NCBI GenBank assembly: GCA_964602275.1
Contig: CAZRQF010000023.1
Coordinates: 1-15,286 of the forward strand
Reading direction: 5' to 3'
Source of the DNA: RGIG6291 sp964602275
Lineage (GTDB): Bacteria; Bacillota; Clostridia; TANB77; UBA1234
Length of the DNA stretch: 15,286 nt
Made by a program: the position numbers and the translations under genes. Below are positions 6,873-13,438 of this stretch, piece by piece. How positions within the stretch are numbered: the stretch's first letter is position 1; each line of letters opens with the position of its first letter. The notes below the pieces were generated by a model. That model saw nothing but the letters and a program-made list of their open reading frames with translations, was not told the origin of the DNA and did no database searches.

Positions 6873-6903
6873 GTAGTATAATTGTTTTTTTGACAAAAAA
6901 TTA

Positions 6904-6932
6904 TTGATTTTAAAAAGCAATTATGATATTAT
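6904..6932 (+). promoter_or_regulatory. Promoter of the small XRE gene
   Basis: TTGATT (6904-6909), 17 bases, TATTAT (6927-6932), with TGA just before the -10 as an extended element. GACAA elements occur at 6866-6870 (minus strand), 6893-6897 and 6942-6946 and are possible operator parts, but this is speculative. Confidence 0.7.
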
Positions 6933-6966
6933 TGACTAAAAGACAAAAGGGAGGATAGTGAAGTAT

Positions 6967-7161
6967 ATGGTTGATAGTAAACTTAAATACTATAGGAAAA
7001 AACAAAAACTTACACTAAAAGAGCTGTCGGAAAAAACCGGTATATCCGTTGGTTATTTGTCCCATCTGGAAAATGGTTCGAGGTCTAATCCGTCTATGAA
7101 AATAATGTATAAAATAAGTCAAGCAGTAAATACGAGTATAGAAGCGGTATTTTTTGAATAA
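6967..7161 (+). CDS. Small XRE family transcriptional regulator
   Basis: The protein has 64 residues and is almost nothing but a Cro/C1-type helix-turn-helix: LKYYRKKQKLTLKELSEKTG, then ISVGYLSHLENG and a closing helix MKIMYKISQAVN. It is a DNA-binding protein with no effector domain. The recognition segment VGYLSHLENGSR closely resembles VGFLTHIEKGER of the divergent S24 regulator, so both may read related sites in the shared intergenic region. The start is uncertain: GGGAGG (6949-6954) lies 12 bases before ATG 6967 but only 3 before an in-frame GTG at 6958, neither ideal. I prefer the ATG. The gene is monocistronic, with its own promoter and a terminator directly after the stop. Confidence 0.88.
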   Translation: MVDSKLKYYRKKQKLTLKELSEKTGISVGYLSHLENGSRSNPSMKIMYKISQAVNTSIEAVFFE

Positions 7162-7171
7162 AAACTAGTTG

Positions 7172-7204
7172 GTAGGAATATTTTGTTATATTCCTACTTT
7201 TTTT
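7172..7204 (+). terminator. Intrinsic terminator of the small XRE gene
   Basis: GTAGGAATA (7172-7180) pairs with TATTCCTAC (7189-7197) around an 8-base loop, followed by seven T (7198-7204). Confidence 0.88.
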
Positions 7205-7205
7205 G

Positions 7206-7234
7206 TTGAAATTTGTTGTAAAATATGGTAAAAT
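7206..7234 (+). promoter_or_regulatory. Promoter of the VanW-family gene
   Basis: TTGAAA (7206-7211), 17 bases, TAAAAT (7229-7234), with TGG directly before the -10. It begins right after the T-run of the preceding terminator. Confidence 0.75.
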
Positions 7235-7268
7235 TATTATGTGATGTTTAAAGAAAGGTAGAGGTGTT

Positions 7269-9005
7269 ATGAATCAAATACTATATTCTAGAAAAAAAGA
7301 AAAAAGAGCCAAAAGAATTGCAGGATTTTTAGGCGTTTTAATTTTATTAGCAATATTAGTATCTGTTATATTCTACATTATAAATATTGGTAATGAAAAA
7401 ATATTAAAAGGTGTCTACATAAATGATGTTTATGTAGGTGGCCTTTTGAAAGAAGAAGCAATAGCTAAAATAAACGAAGACTTAGAAGCATTAAGAGAAA
7501 AAGAACTAATTTTTAAAATGGACGGAGAAGAATTTAAATATACTTGTAATGACTTAGGTGTATCATATGTGAATACTATCGTTACAAATGCATATGATTA
7601 TGGAAGAACTGATAATATCATTTCAGATAACTATACAATTTTATCTTCGTACTTCGGAAAGAAACATATTGTACCAGAGGGTTACACGGTAGAAAGCGCT
7701 AGACTAGATGCAATTGTGTTAGACATGATAGATGGAATTGAAAATTCAGTTTTAGATGATTCGTATGTAATAGAAGATAACAAGATAGTAATCACAAAAG
7801 GGCATAACGGCATAAATGTAAAAATTGACGAACTAAAAAATACGCTAGAAGCTATGATTAATTCAGATACATATGTTGACACTATTGAAGTACCAGTAGA
7901 AGTAGGCGTTGCTAATCGCATAAATATAGATGATTTATACAATAAGGTATATGTTGAAAAAGTTGAAGCTTCGTATAAATCAGGCGAAAACTTTGAAGTT
8001 ATAAAAGATGTAGAAGGTATTTCTTTTGATAAGGAAAAAGCAAAATCTGATTATGAAGCGGCAAGCGATAATGCCAAAGTGGAAATAGAATTAATAAAAG
8101 ATACTCCAAAAGTTAAAGTTGAAGATTTAAATGATGAATTATTTAAAGATGTATTAGCAGAATATACAACTACATATGACCAATCATATACAGCAAGAGT
8201 AACAAACTTGCAAGTTGCAGCTAGAAATATGAACGGCACAATACTTTATCCTGGAGATGAATTTTCATATAATGAAGCGGTGGGCGAAAGAACTGCTGCA
8301 AGAGGATTTAAAGAAGCACATGTTTTTGCAGGTGGTAAAGTTGTAGATGGCTTAGGCGGAGGAATTTGCCAAGTATCTTCAACATTATATAACGCCGTGT
8401 TATTAGCGAACTTAGATGTAACAAGCAGAACAGCACACATGATGCATACAGGATATGTAAAACCAAGTTTTGATGCAACAGTTGTTTATGGTTCAATTGA
8501 CTTTAAATTTAAAAACAATAGAGAAACACCAATAAAACTAGAAGCAACAGTAAAAAACGGAAAAGCTTGTGTGAAGATATATGGCTTAAAAGCAGAAGAT
8601 GAACCTACGGTAGAACTAGAAAGTGTAATACTAGAAACAATAAAATATACGACAGTAACAAATTATGATAGTACAATGCTAGAAGGAACTTCCAAAGTAA
8701 CGCAAAGTCCTATGAATGGATATATTTCAGAGGGATATAAAATATTAAAAGATGCAGATGGCAATGTAATTTCTAGAACTTTAATTTCAAAAGATAATTA
8801 CAAGCAAACAAGCAAAATTGTAGTTGTAGGAACTAAAAAAGCTGAAACAACCACAACACCGAGCCAAGAAAATCCAAATACACCTGCTGAAGAAACTCCG
8901 GCAACAAACCCACAAGAGCCTTCAAATCAAGGGGAAGATAAAGACCAAGACTTACCAACAGGATGGGATACACCGGAAAATCCATATTACAATGGTAAGA
9001 ATTAA
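7269..9005 (+). CDS. Membrane-anchored VanW family protein with G5-like domain
   Basis: The protein has 578 residues. A basic N-terminus (RKKEKRAKR) and one membrane helix (about 17-40) place the rest outside the cell. Residues about 60-290 look like two peptidoglycan-binding-4 repeats (for example FKYTCNDLGVSYVNTIVTNAYDYGR and VITKGHNGINVKIDELKNTL). The VanW domain spans about 298-435, with the typical YPGDEFSYNEAVGERTAARGF and GGGICQVSSTLYNAVL (363-378). A G5-like domain follows (about 452-523, ending VVVGTK), then a Pro/Thr/Glu-rich tail (525-578) with no LPXTG sorting signal. VanW was named from glycopeptide-resistance clusters, but most members, like this one, lie outside van operons and are thought to act at the cell wall. 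No vanA/H/X-like neighbours exist, so resistance should not be inferred. GGTAGAGGTG precedes the ATG. Confidence 0.92.
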   Translation: MNQILYSRKKEKRAKRIAGFLGVLILLAILVSVIFYIINIGNEKILKGVYINDVYVGGLLKEEAIAKINEDLEALREKELIFKMDGEEFKYTCNDLGVSYVNTIVTNAYDYGRTDNIISDNYTILSSYFGKKHIVPEGYTVESARLDAIVLDMIDGIENSVLDDSYVIEDNKIVITKGHNGINVKIDELKNTLEAMINSDTYVDTIEVPVEVGVANRINIDDLYNKVYVEKVEASYKSGENFEVIKDVEGISFDKEKAKSDYEAASDNAKVEIELIKDTPKVKVEDLNDELFKDVLAEYTTTYDQSYTARVTNLQVAARNMNGTILYPGDEFSYNEAVGERTAARGFKEAHVFAGGKVVDGLGGGICQVSSTLYNAVLLANLDVTSRTAHMMHTGYVKPSFDATVVYGSIDFKFKNNRETPIKLEATVKNGKACVKIYGLKAEDEPTVELESVILETIKYTTVTNYDSTMLEGTSKVTQSPMNGYISEGYKILKDADGNVISRTLISKDNYKQTSKIVVVGTKKAETTTTPSQENPNTPAEETPATNPQEPSNQGEDKDQDLPTGWDTPENPYYNGKN

Positions 9006-9020
9006 AAAATAAAAATTTAT

Positions 9021-9052
9021 AAAAAGCTCCGTAAGCAAACGGAGCTTTTTTT
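9021..9052 (+). terminator. Intrinsic terminator of the VanW-family gene
   Basis: Bases 9021-9032 (core GCTCCGT) pair with 9039-9050 (core ACGGAGC) around a 6-base loop; seven T run from 9046 to 9052. Confidence 0.9.
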
Positions 9053-9137
9053 AACACCAATTATTTAAAACTTACATTTTTGGCTAAATACTAGTTTTTT
9101 AGGCATTTGCAAAATCAATACTAAAATTAAAAATTTG

Positions 9138-9166
9138 TTGACAAATACGAAAAAATACTGTACAAT
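9138..9166 (+). promoter_or_regulatory. Promoter of the tRNA-His/tRNA-Gln unit
   Basis: TTGACA (9138-9143), 17 bases, TACAAT (9161-9166). Transcription should start near 9173, about 15 bases before the first tRNA. Confidence 0.85.
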
Positions 9167-9187
9167 ATGTATTGCGTTTGAAAAGAT

Positions 9188-9265
9188 GGTGGATGTAGCT
9201 CAGTTGGTTAGAGCGCCAGGTTGTGGCCCTGGAGGTCGTGGGTTCGAGTCCCATCTTTCACCCCA
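9188..9265 (+). tRNA. tRNA-His (anticodon GTG)
   Basis: A full cloverleaf can be drawn, with an encoded CCA end (9263-9265). Anticodon stem CCAGG (9216-9220) pairs with CCTGG (9228-9232), and the 7-base loop carries GTG at 9223-9225. The extra G at 9188 is the G-1 typical of tRNA-His and faces the discriminator C9262. The T-arm has GTGGG, TTCGAGT, CCCAT. The acceptor stem is imperfect: 5' GTGGATG (9189-9195) against 3' CTTTCAC (9255-9261) gives one G-T wobble and one T-T mismatch (T9194 with T9256). Confidence 0.95.
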
Positions 9266-9279
9266 CTTAATTTTAATAT

Positions 9280-9355
9280 TGGGCTGTAGCCAAGTGGTAA
9301 GGCACCAGACTTTGACTCTGGCATCTCGGCGGTTCGAATCCTCCCAGCCCAGCCA
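9280..9355 (+). tRNA. tRNA-Gln (anticodon TTG)
   Basis: Acceptor TGGGCTG (9280-9286) pairs perfectly with CAGCCCA (9345-9351), followed by discriminator G and encoded CCA (9353-9355). Anticodon stem CCAGA (9305-9309) pairs with TCTGG (9317-9321), and the loop carries TTG at 9312-9314. The T-stem GGCGG against CCTCC contains one internal C-T mismatch at its middle pair. It lies 14 bases after tRNA-His and is co-transcribed with it. Confidence 0.95.
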
Positions 9356-9360
9356 AAAGA

Positions 9361-9391
9361 AAGAATTAGGCATTTGCTTAATTCTTTTTTT
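9361..9391 (+). terminator. Terminator of the tRNA unit
   Basis: Bases 9361-9371 pair with 9376-9386 (11 bp, one G-T) around a 4-base loop, with T at 9385-9391. It begins 5 bases after the tRNA-Gln CCA. Confidence 0.88.
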
Positions 9392-9464
9392 ATTAACTGC
9401 TTCTTGCGAAATAGTTTTTAACTTGGCATTTTATATATTCACTTGGAAAATAATTCAAAAAGTG

Positions 9465-9493
9465 TTGACATAAGCAAAGAGAAATGATAAACT
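9465..9493 (+). promoter_or_regulatory. Promoter of the 119-residue orphan gene
   Basis: TTGACA (9465-9470), 17 bases, TAAACT (9488-9493), with TGA before the -10. The leader to the ATG at 9557 is about 57 bases and holds no clear hairpin or known riboswitch. Confidence 0.7.
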
Positions 9494-9556
9494 TATTCAG
9501 CGTGGGATATATTTTTAAATGACCTAGGGCTTATAAAAAGCAAAGGAGGATGACTT

Positions 9557-9916
9557 ATGAAGAAGATCGGGGCGATTACTACTACTGTCGAAGAGTATGT
9601 TTTGAAACTGCTGGTGAATGTTGAAGAAAATTTGTATAATACCGGCGGTTCAGTAGAAAGCTTAGAAAAGGTTTTTAGAACACTTAGAGATTGCGAAGTT
9701 GAAAACTCTAAACGGTATGTTGAGCGAGAATATGTAAGAGCTTTGCTAAGCGTGGCTAAAAAGCATGGTGCGTATTTTGCTTGGATGAAACCTATTAAAA
9801 ATAGGCTTCATGTTGAAGTAAGTTTTAAAACACCAGAAGGACTTGAGAAGTTTTCTGAAAACTTTTCAGAAGAAATATTGGAAGAATGCATTATAACAGA
9901 GGATGAAATTTTTTGA
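9557..9916 (+). CDS. Uncharacterised 119-residue protein
   Basis: I do not recognise this protein. It is real by its signals: a TTGACA promoter, then AAAGGAGG (9542-9549) 7 bases before the ATG. The sequence has no signal peptide, membrane segment or Cys cluster, so it is probably cytoplasmic. Residues about 8-70 look mostly helical (EEYVLKLLVNVEENL, VESLEKVFRTLRDCEVENSKRYVEREYVRALLSVAKKHG). Residues about 75-95 look like two strands (YFAWMKPI, RLHVEVSFKT), and the acidic C-terminus is again helical (EGLEKFSENFSEEILEE, ending ITEDEIF). The first codons are GC-richer than the neighbours (ATC GGG GCG ATT). It stands alone between the tRNA unit and a surface-protein gene, so context gives no function. 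Confidence 0.75.
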   Translation: MKKIGAITTTVEEYVLKLLVNVEENLYNTGGSVESLEKVFRTLRDCEVENSKRYVEREYVRALLSVAKKHGAYFAWMKPIKNRLHVEVSFKTPEGLEKFSENFSEEILEECIITEDEIF

Positions 9917-10013
9917 TACTTTATATTTTTCTAAAAAAAGCTCACATATTATTTTGAAATTGAGCTAAAAGAATTGGGCGATTTTTGATTTAAGTCTATA
10001 TTAAAAGATTTTT

Positions 10014-10055
10014 AAAAGGAGTAAATTCTGTAATTACAGGATTTACTCCTTTTTT
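10014..10055. terminator. Strong, near-symmetric terminator before the SLH gene
   Basis: Bases 10018-10031 pair with 10036-10049 (14 bp, one G-T) around AATT, extended by four A-T pairs (10014-10017 with 10050-10053). Six T follow on the plus strand (10050-10055). It likely ends the orphan transcript, about 100 bases after its stop, and insulates the next gene. The A-run upstream could give weaker termination on the minus strand. Confidence 0.85.
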
Positions 10056-10099
10056 GATATTCCGTAGGGAAGTAATAAAAATATATAATTTGAAAAAGG

Positions 10100-10127
10100 T
10101 TGCATATAAATTTGTTAGTGATAAAAT
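10100..10127 (+). promoter_or_regulatory. Promoter of the SLH surface-protein gene
   Basis: TTGCAT (10100-10105), 16 bases, TAAAAT (10122-10127), with TGA before the -10. A GGGGGAG ribosome binding site (10152-10158) lies 10 bases before the ATG at 10169. Confidence 0.65.
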
Positions 10128-10168
10128 TATTGTATGAAAAAATATAAATAAGGGGGAGTTTTTTAAAG

Positions 10169-12919
10169 ATGAAAACGAAAAATTTTTTATTTTCTGTTTT
10201 TGTAAGTATGATGATGCTTTTCATTATGAATGCTTGCGTATTTGCAGATGGGGAAGTAGCAGAGATTAGCGGAACACAATACCCTACTTTAGAAGAAGCA
10301 ATTGCTCATGTTCAAACTGGCGAAACAATTAAATTAATTAGTAATGTTGATTTAGGAGAAAATGCAGGAATTGTTATTGATGGTGGTAAGACATTTACAT
10401 TAGACTTAAATGGTAAAAATATTTCTGCGGGAAATTCAACATTAACAATCCAAAATACTAATGTTACGATAACTGGTAAAGGCACAATTAAAGAAAAAGA
10501 TCCATATTATGGTGCAATTGTATTAAAAGGTTCTAGTGAGAGTGTGGCTGATTATACAAAAGTTGTAATAGAAAAAGATGTTAAGTTAAGTGGCTATGCT
10601 CCAATTTTTATAGGAAATAACACTATTAATACTCCATATGGTATTGTAGCAGATGTGTATGGTACTTTGGAAAGCCAAAAAGATACTGCAGGTACGGAAG
10701 GTAGTGGTATATATGTTAATGGACTACTAAAAGATAAGCAAAATTGTCCAATAATCAATATATATTCACCTGCTAAAATTTCAGCTGATGAGGGTGAGGG
10801 GATTTATGCTGCTGGTTATGCTAAGTGGAATATTACTGGTGGAATGATAACTGGTAAAACAGCTATTTATCAAAAGTCAGGTTCAATTACTATTAGCGGC
10901 AATCCTACAATAGAAGCTACTGGAGCAAAAGTAGATTATAAGCATGATGGAAATGGCTGTGACGCAACTGGTGATGCAATAGTTGTTGAGTCTTGCAATT
11001 ACAGTGGCAATACACCTGAAATCGCAATAAACGGTGGATATTTCATAAGTGCAAATAACAAATCAATTGGAAGCTATGCAACTGATGAGTGCACACCTGT
11101 TACAGGCTTTGTTTCGGGTGGATATTTTAATGATTATGATAGTACACTTGTGGCAAGTGATAAAGCTTATGTATCATCTGATAAAGATGAATATTTATAT
11201 AGAGTGGTTGATAAATATAAATTGTTAGGCGATGCAAAAACTTCGGCAATTTATTCGTTAAAGTTATCAAGCGATGATGGAAATGTAAAAGAGTTATTTG
11301 AGAATTTGTTTAAATGCAATGAAGATACACTTAATCAAATTGCTTTTGATACTTTGAATGATCCTTCAATTGTTCCAACAAAAGTTGGGGTTGAGAGTAG
11401 TATACAAAATTATAATGGAACACAGTCAGGAAAGATTGAGTATAATCCTGACGAAGGTGACAAAGTTGAAATTGAGATTGAAATAACAATGAATGTAGAT
11501 GTTAAAACTTTTACTGAAGAAAATGTAATAGTTGAAATTACACCAAAGTATTCTTTTAATGCATATGTTATAAAAAGTGACGGAACCCGTTCGAAAAAAG
11601 GAGTAACAATCATTTTGCAAGAAACTTTAAAGATAACCAAACCGCTAGAAATGTGGCTTCCTTTACCGGAAAACTTTGCAAGTGTAGGTGACACAGTTTA
11701 TATAGCTCATAAAGATTATGTGTATGAAGCTAAAGTAGAAAGTGGTGCACAAGCAGGTAGTTTGGTAGCACATTTTACAAATCCAGATGGTTTTTCTGAA
11801 TTTACAATAACAAAAGATAACAGTGCGGTTGCATCTATATACGATAGCAAAACAAAAAATACAACTTATTACACAACTTTAAATCAAGCAATTAAAGAGA
11901 TAAAAAATAACGAAAGAATTTCTATACTTCAAAACTGCGAGGAAACTATAACTATAAACAAAGTAATCTCATTTGAAGTTTCGGTAGCTGATGGTGTAGA
12001 ATTTACTGGTGAAATTAAGGCAGATACTTCATTAAATCTTTCAGTAACAGAAGAAAATGGAATAAAGACATATAAGTTTACTACAAAAGAAGATAAGCCA
12101 GAAGATAAGCCATCAACAAGTACTAGTTCAACTAGAAAAACTACTTACACTATAAAGTTTGACACAAATGGTGGAAACAAAATTAAAAATGAAAGAGTTA
12201 AATTAAATAAAAAAGTTACAAGACCAGAAGACCCAACAAAAGATGGGTATACATTTGCAGGTTGGTTTAAAAATGAAGAGTTAACTAGAGAATATAATTT
12301 TGATAGTAAAGTAACAAAATCATTTACACTTTATGCTAAATGGGAAGAAGTAGAAGAAGAGTATCAAAATCCATTTACTGATGTTAAATCTTCAGAATGG
12401 TTTTATGATGCAATTAAATTTGCAAATCAAAACAAAATATTTAACGGAATTACTAAAACAACATTTGAACCTAATACAGCAATGACAAGAGGTATGTTTG
12501 TAACAGTTCTTTATCGTATGGCGGGAGAACCAGAAGTTACAGGTGAAAGCAAATTTATAGATGTAGTTAAAGGCTCTTATTATGAGAAAGCTGTTATTTG
12601 GGCAGAAGAAAACGGAATAGTAAATGGTATCAGCGATACGGAATTTGCACCAAATTCTAAAATCACAAGAGAGCAAATGTCAGCTATAATGCTTAGATTT
12701 GCAGAATATAAAGAGTATGATGTAAGCGTTGGGGAAGATACAAATATTCTTTCTTACGAAGATTTTGAGCAAGTTTCAGAATACGCAATACCTTCAATGC
12801 AATGGGCAGTTGGCACAGGACTTATGAAAGGTAAAACAGATTCAACATTAAATCCAACACAAGTAACAACAAGAGCGGAAGTTGCAACATTACTTCAAAG
12901 ATTTGTACAAAATAATTAA
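10169..12919 (+). CDS. Secreted S-layer-homology (SLH) surface protein with InlB-type repeat
   Basis: The protein has 916 residues. A signal peptide (KTKNFLFSVFVSMMMLFIM core) is probably cut after VFA at 26. Residues about 30-340 are rich in short strands, Gly, Asn and Thr, like a parallel beta-helix (pectate-lyase-like) adhesin. A Y-x-T-L-x-x-A-I motif opens this region (38-45) and recurs at 568-574, marking a repeated module. Residues about 350-560 are unassigned and probably beta-rich. A Lys/Pro/Ser/Thr linker (about 640-658) leads to one InlB B-repeat (Listeria-Bacteroides type, about 660-726: IKFDTNGG, GYTFAGWF, FTLYAKW). Three SLH domains follow (about 735-790, 796-850, 860-916; PFTDV, FIDVVKGSYY, WAVGTGLMKG), which bind secondary cell-wall polymers and hold the protein on the cell surface. 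The likely role is adhesion or envelope structure; the ligand is unknown. Confidence 0.92.
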   Translation: MKTKNFLFSVFVSMMMLFIMNACVFADGEVAEISGTQYPTLEEAIAHVQTGETIKLISNVDLGENAGIVIDGGKTFTLDLNGKNISAGNSTLTIQNTNVTITGKGTIKEKDPYYGAIVLKGSSESVADYTKVVIEKDVKLSGYAPIFIGNNTINTPYGIVADVYGTLESQKDTAGTEGSGIYVNGLLKDKQNCPIINIYSPAKISADEGEGIYAAGYAKWNITGGMITGKTAIYQKSGSITISGNPTIEATGAKVDYKHDGNGCDATGDAIVVESCNYSGNTPEIAINGGYFISANNKSIGSYATDECTPVTGFVSGGYFNDYDSTLVASDKAYVSSDKDEYLYRVVDKYKLLGDAKTSAIYSLKLSSDDGNVKELFENLFKCNEDTLNQIAFDTLNDPSIVPTKVGVESSIQNYNGTQSGKIEYNPDEGDKVEIEIEITMNVDVKTFTEENVIVEITPKYSFNAYVIKSDGTRSKKGVTIILQETLKITKPLEMWLPLPENFASVGDTVYIAHKDYVYEAKVESGAQAGSLVAHFTNPDGFSEFTITKDNSAVASIYDSKTKNTTYYTTLNQAIKEIKNNERISILQNCEETITINKVISFEVSVADGVEFTGEIKADTSLNLSVTEENGIKTYKFTTKEDKPEDKPSTSTSSTRKTTYTIKFDTNGGNKIKNERVKLNKKVTRPEDPTKDGYTFAGWFKNEELTREYNFDSKVTKSFTLYAKWEEVEEEYQNPFTDVKSSEWFYDAIKFANQNKIFNGITKTTFEPNTAMTRGMFVTVLYRMAGEPEVTGESKFIDVVKGSYYEKAVIWAEENGIVNGISDTEFAPNSKITREQMSAIMLRFAEYKEYDVSVGEDTNILSYEDFEQVSEYAIPSMQWAVGTGLMKGKTDSTLNPTQVTTRAEVATLLQRFVQNN

Positions 12920-12943
12920 ATTTAGTAATATATTAAATAATAG

Positions 12944-12975
12944 AGGATTATAGCTACTTGCTATAGTCCTTTTTT
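12944..12975 (+). terminator. Terminator of the SLH surface-protein gene
   Basis: GGATTATAGC (12945-12954) pairs with GCTATAGTCC (12960-12969), with one G-T, around a 5-base loop, followed by six T (12970-12975). Confidence 0.88.
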
Positions 12976-12986
12976 ATTTAAAACTA

Positions 12987-13016
12987 TTGACAATTGAATA
13001 ACCATTCAACTATAAT
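12987..13016 (+). promoter_or_regulatory. Promoter of the metal-efflux operon
   Basis: TTGACA (12987-12992), an 18-base spacer, TATAAT (13011-13016). Both boxes are perfect. Operator 1 fills the spacer, so bound repressor would block RNA polymerase directly. Confidence 0.9.
12994..13009. promoter_or_regulatory. ArsR/SmtB-type operator 1
   Basis: TTGAATAACCATTCAA is an inverted repeat (TTGAAT / ATTCAA) located wholly between the -35 and -10 boxes. Its form resembles the AT-rich palindromes bound by CadC/CzrA-type repressors. It is part of a 23-base direct repeat (12993-13015). Confidence 0.85.
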
Positions 13017-13027
13017 ATAGATAACGA

Positions 13028-13043
13028 TTGAATAAATATTCAA
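13028..13043. promoter_or_regulatory. ArsR/SmtB-type operator 2
   Basis: TTGAATAAATATTCAA is an inverted repeat 34 bases downstream of operator 1. The surrounding 23 bases (13027-13049) match 12993-13015 at 21 positions. It lies between the -10 box and the repressor's ribosome binding site, so it could strengthen repression. Confidence 0.85.
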
Positions 13044-13047
13044 CTAT

Positions 13048-13053
13048 AAGGAG
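13048..13053 (+). promoter_or_regulatory. Ribosome binding site fixing the repressor start at 13062
   Basis: AAGGAG lies 8 bases before the ATG at 13062. The in-frame GTG at 13053 overlaps this site and cannot be the start. Confidence 0.85.
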
Positions 13054-13061
13054 TGATTGAT

Positions 13062-13424
13062 ATGTCAAGAAATGAATTTTCGTGTGATTGTAGTGTTATT
13101 CATAAAGAAATAGTAGAAAAAACTTTAAATAATATGCCAGAAGAAGATGAGTTTAACAAGCTTGCTGAATTTTTTAAAATTTTAGGTGATACAACCAGAG
13201 TTAGAATACTGCATGCATTAGACCAAAATGAAATGTGCGTTTGCGATATAGCAAATGTTTTAAATATGACGAAGTCTTCTATTTCTCATCAATTAGGAAC
13301 GCTTCGTAGAAGTGGAATTGTTAAATGTAGAAAAGTAGGTAAAGAAGTTTTTTATATGCTAGATGATGAGCATGTACAAAAGGTTTTTGAAGTTGGTTTT
13401 GAGCATATAGAGCATAAAAAGTAA
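13062..13424 (+). CDS. ArsR/SmtB family metal-responsive repressor (CadC/CzrA-like)
   Basis: The protein has 120 residues with a winged helix-turn-helix: FKILGDTTRVRILHAL (38-53), CVCDIANVLNMTKSSISHQLGTLRRSGIV (59-87), and the wing with KVGKEVFYML (91-100). Both classic metal sites seem present. The alpha3N-type thiol site has C59 and C61 in the CVC motif with N-terminal C8 and C10, as in CadC (Cd/Pb/Bi). The alpha5-type site has D102, H104, H115 and H118, as in CzrA/SmtB (Zn/Co). Apo-protein should bind the two upstream palindromes and repress the operon; metal binding should release it. The P-type ATPase gene starts 14 bases after its stop, so the repressor is autoregulated with its target. 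Whether to name it cadC or czrA cannot be settled from sequence alone. Confidence 0.92.
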   Translation: MSRNEFSCDCSVIHKEIVEKTLNNMPEEDEFNKLAEFFKILGDTTRVRILHALDQNEMCVCDIANVLNMTKSSISHQLGTLRRSGIVKCRKVGKEVFYMLDDEHVQKVFEVGFEHIEHKK

Positions 13425-13438
13425 GTTGGAGGGATTAT

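Noticed and set aside
6248..7161. A prophage, suggested by a C1-like repressor with a divergent Cro-like gene
   Set aside because: No integrase, excisionase, replication, packaging or structural gene and no attachment-site repeats are visible around it.
7269..9005. A vancomycin-resistance locus because of the VanW-family gene
   Set aside because: No ligase, dehydrogenase or dipeptidase of a van cluster is present, and VanW-like proteins are common in Clostridia outside such clusters.
9135..9473. A 112-residue plus-strand reading frame across the tRNA region
   Set aside because: It reads through both tRNA genes and their terminator. Its DVAQLVRAPGCGPGGRGFES-type sequence is the usual false translation of tRNA bodies.
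12392..12676. Antisense reading frames opposite the SLH gene (also 11410-11694 and others)
   Set aside because: No ribosome binding site or promoter, Cys/Phe/Ile-rich odd composition, and they lie fully opposite well-supported coding sequence.
12987..13049. A CRISPR or short tandem-repeat array
   Set aside because: Only two repeat copies exist and each is a palindrome inside a promoter, which fits repressor operators. No other repeat array occurs in the window.
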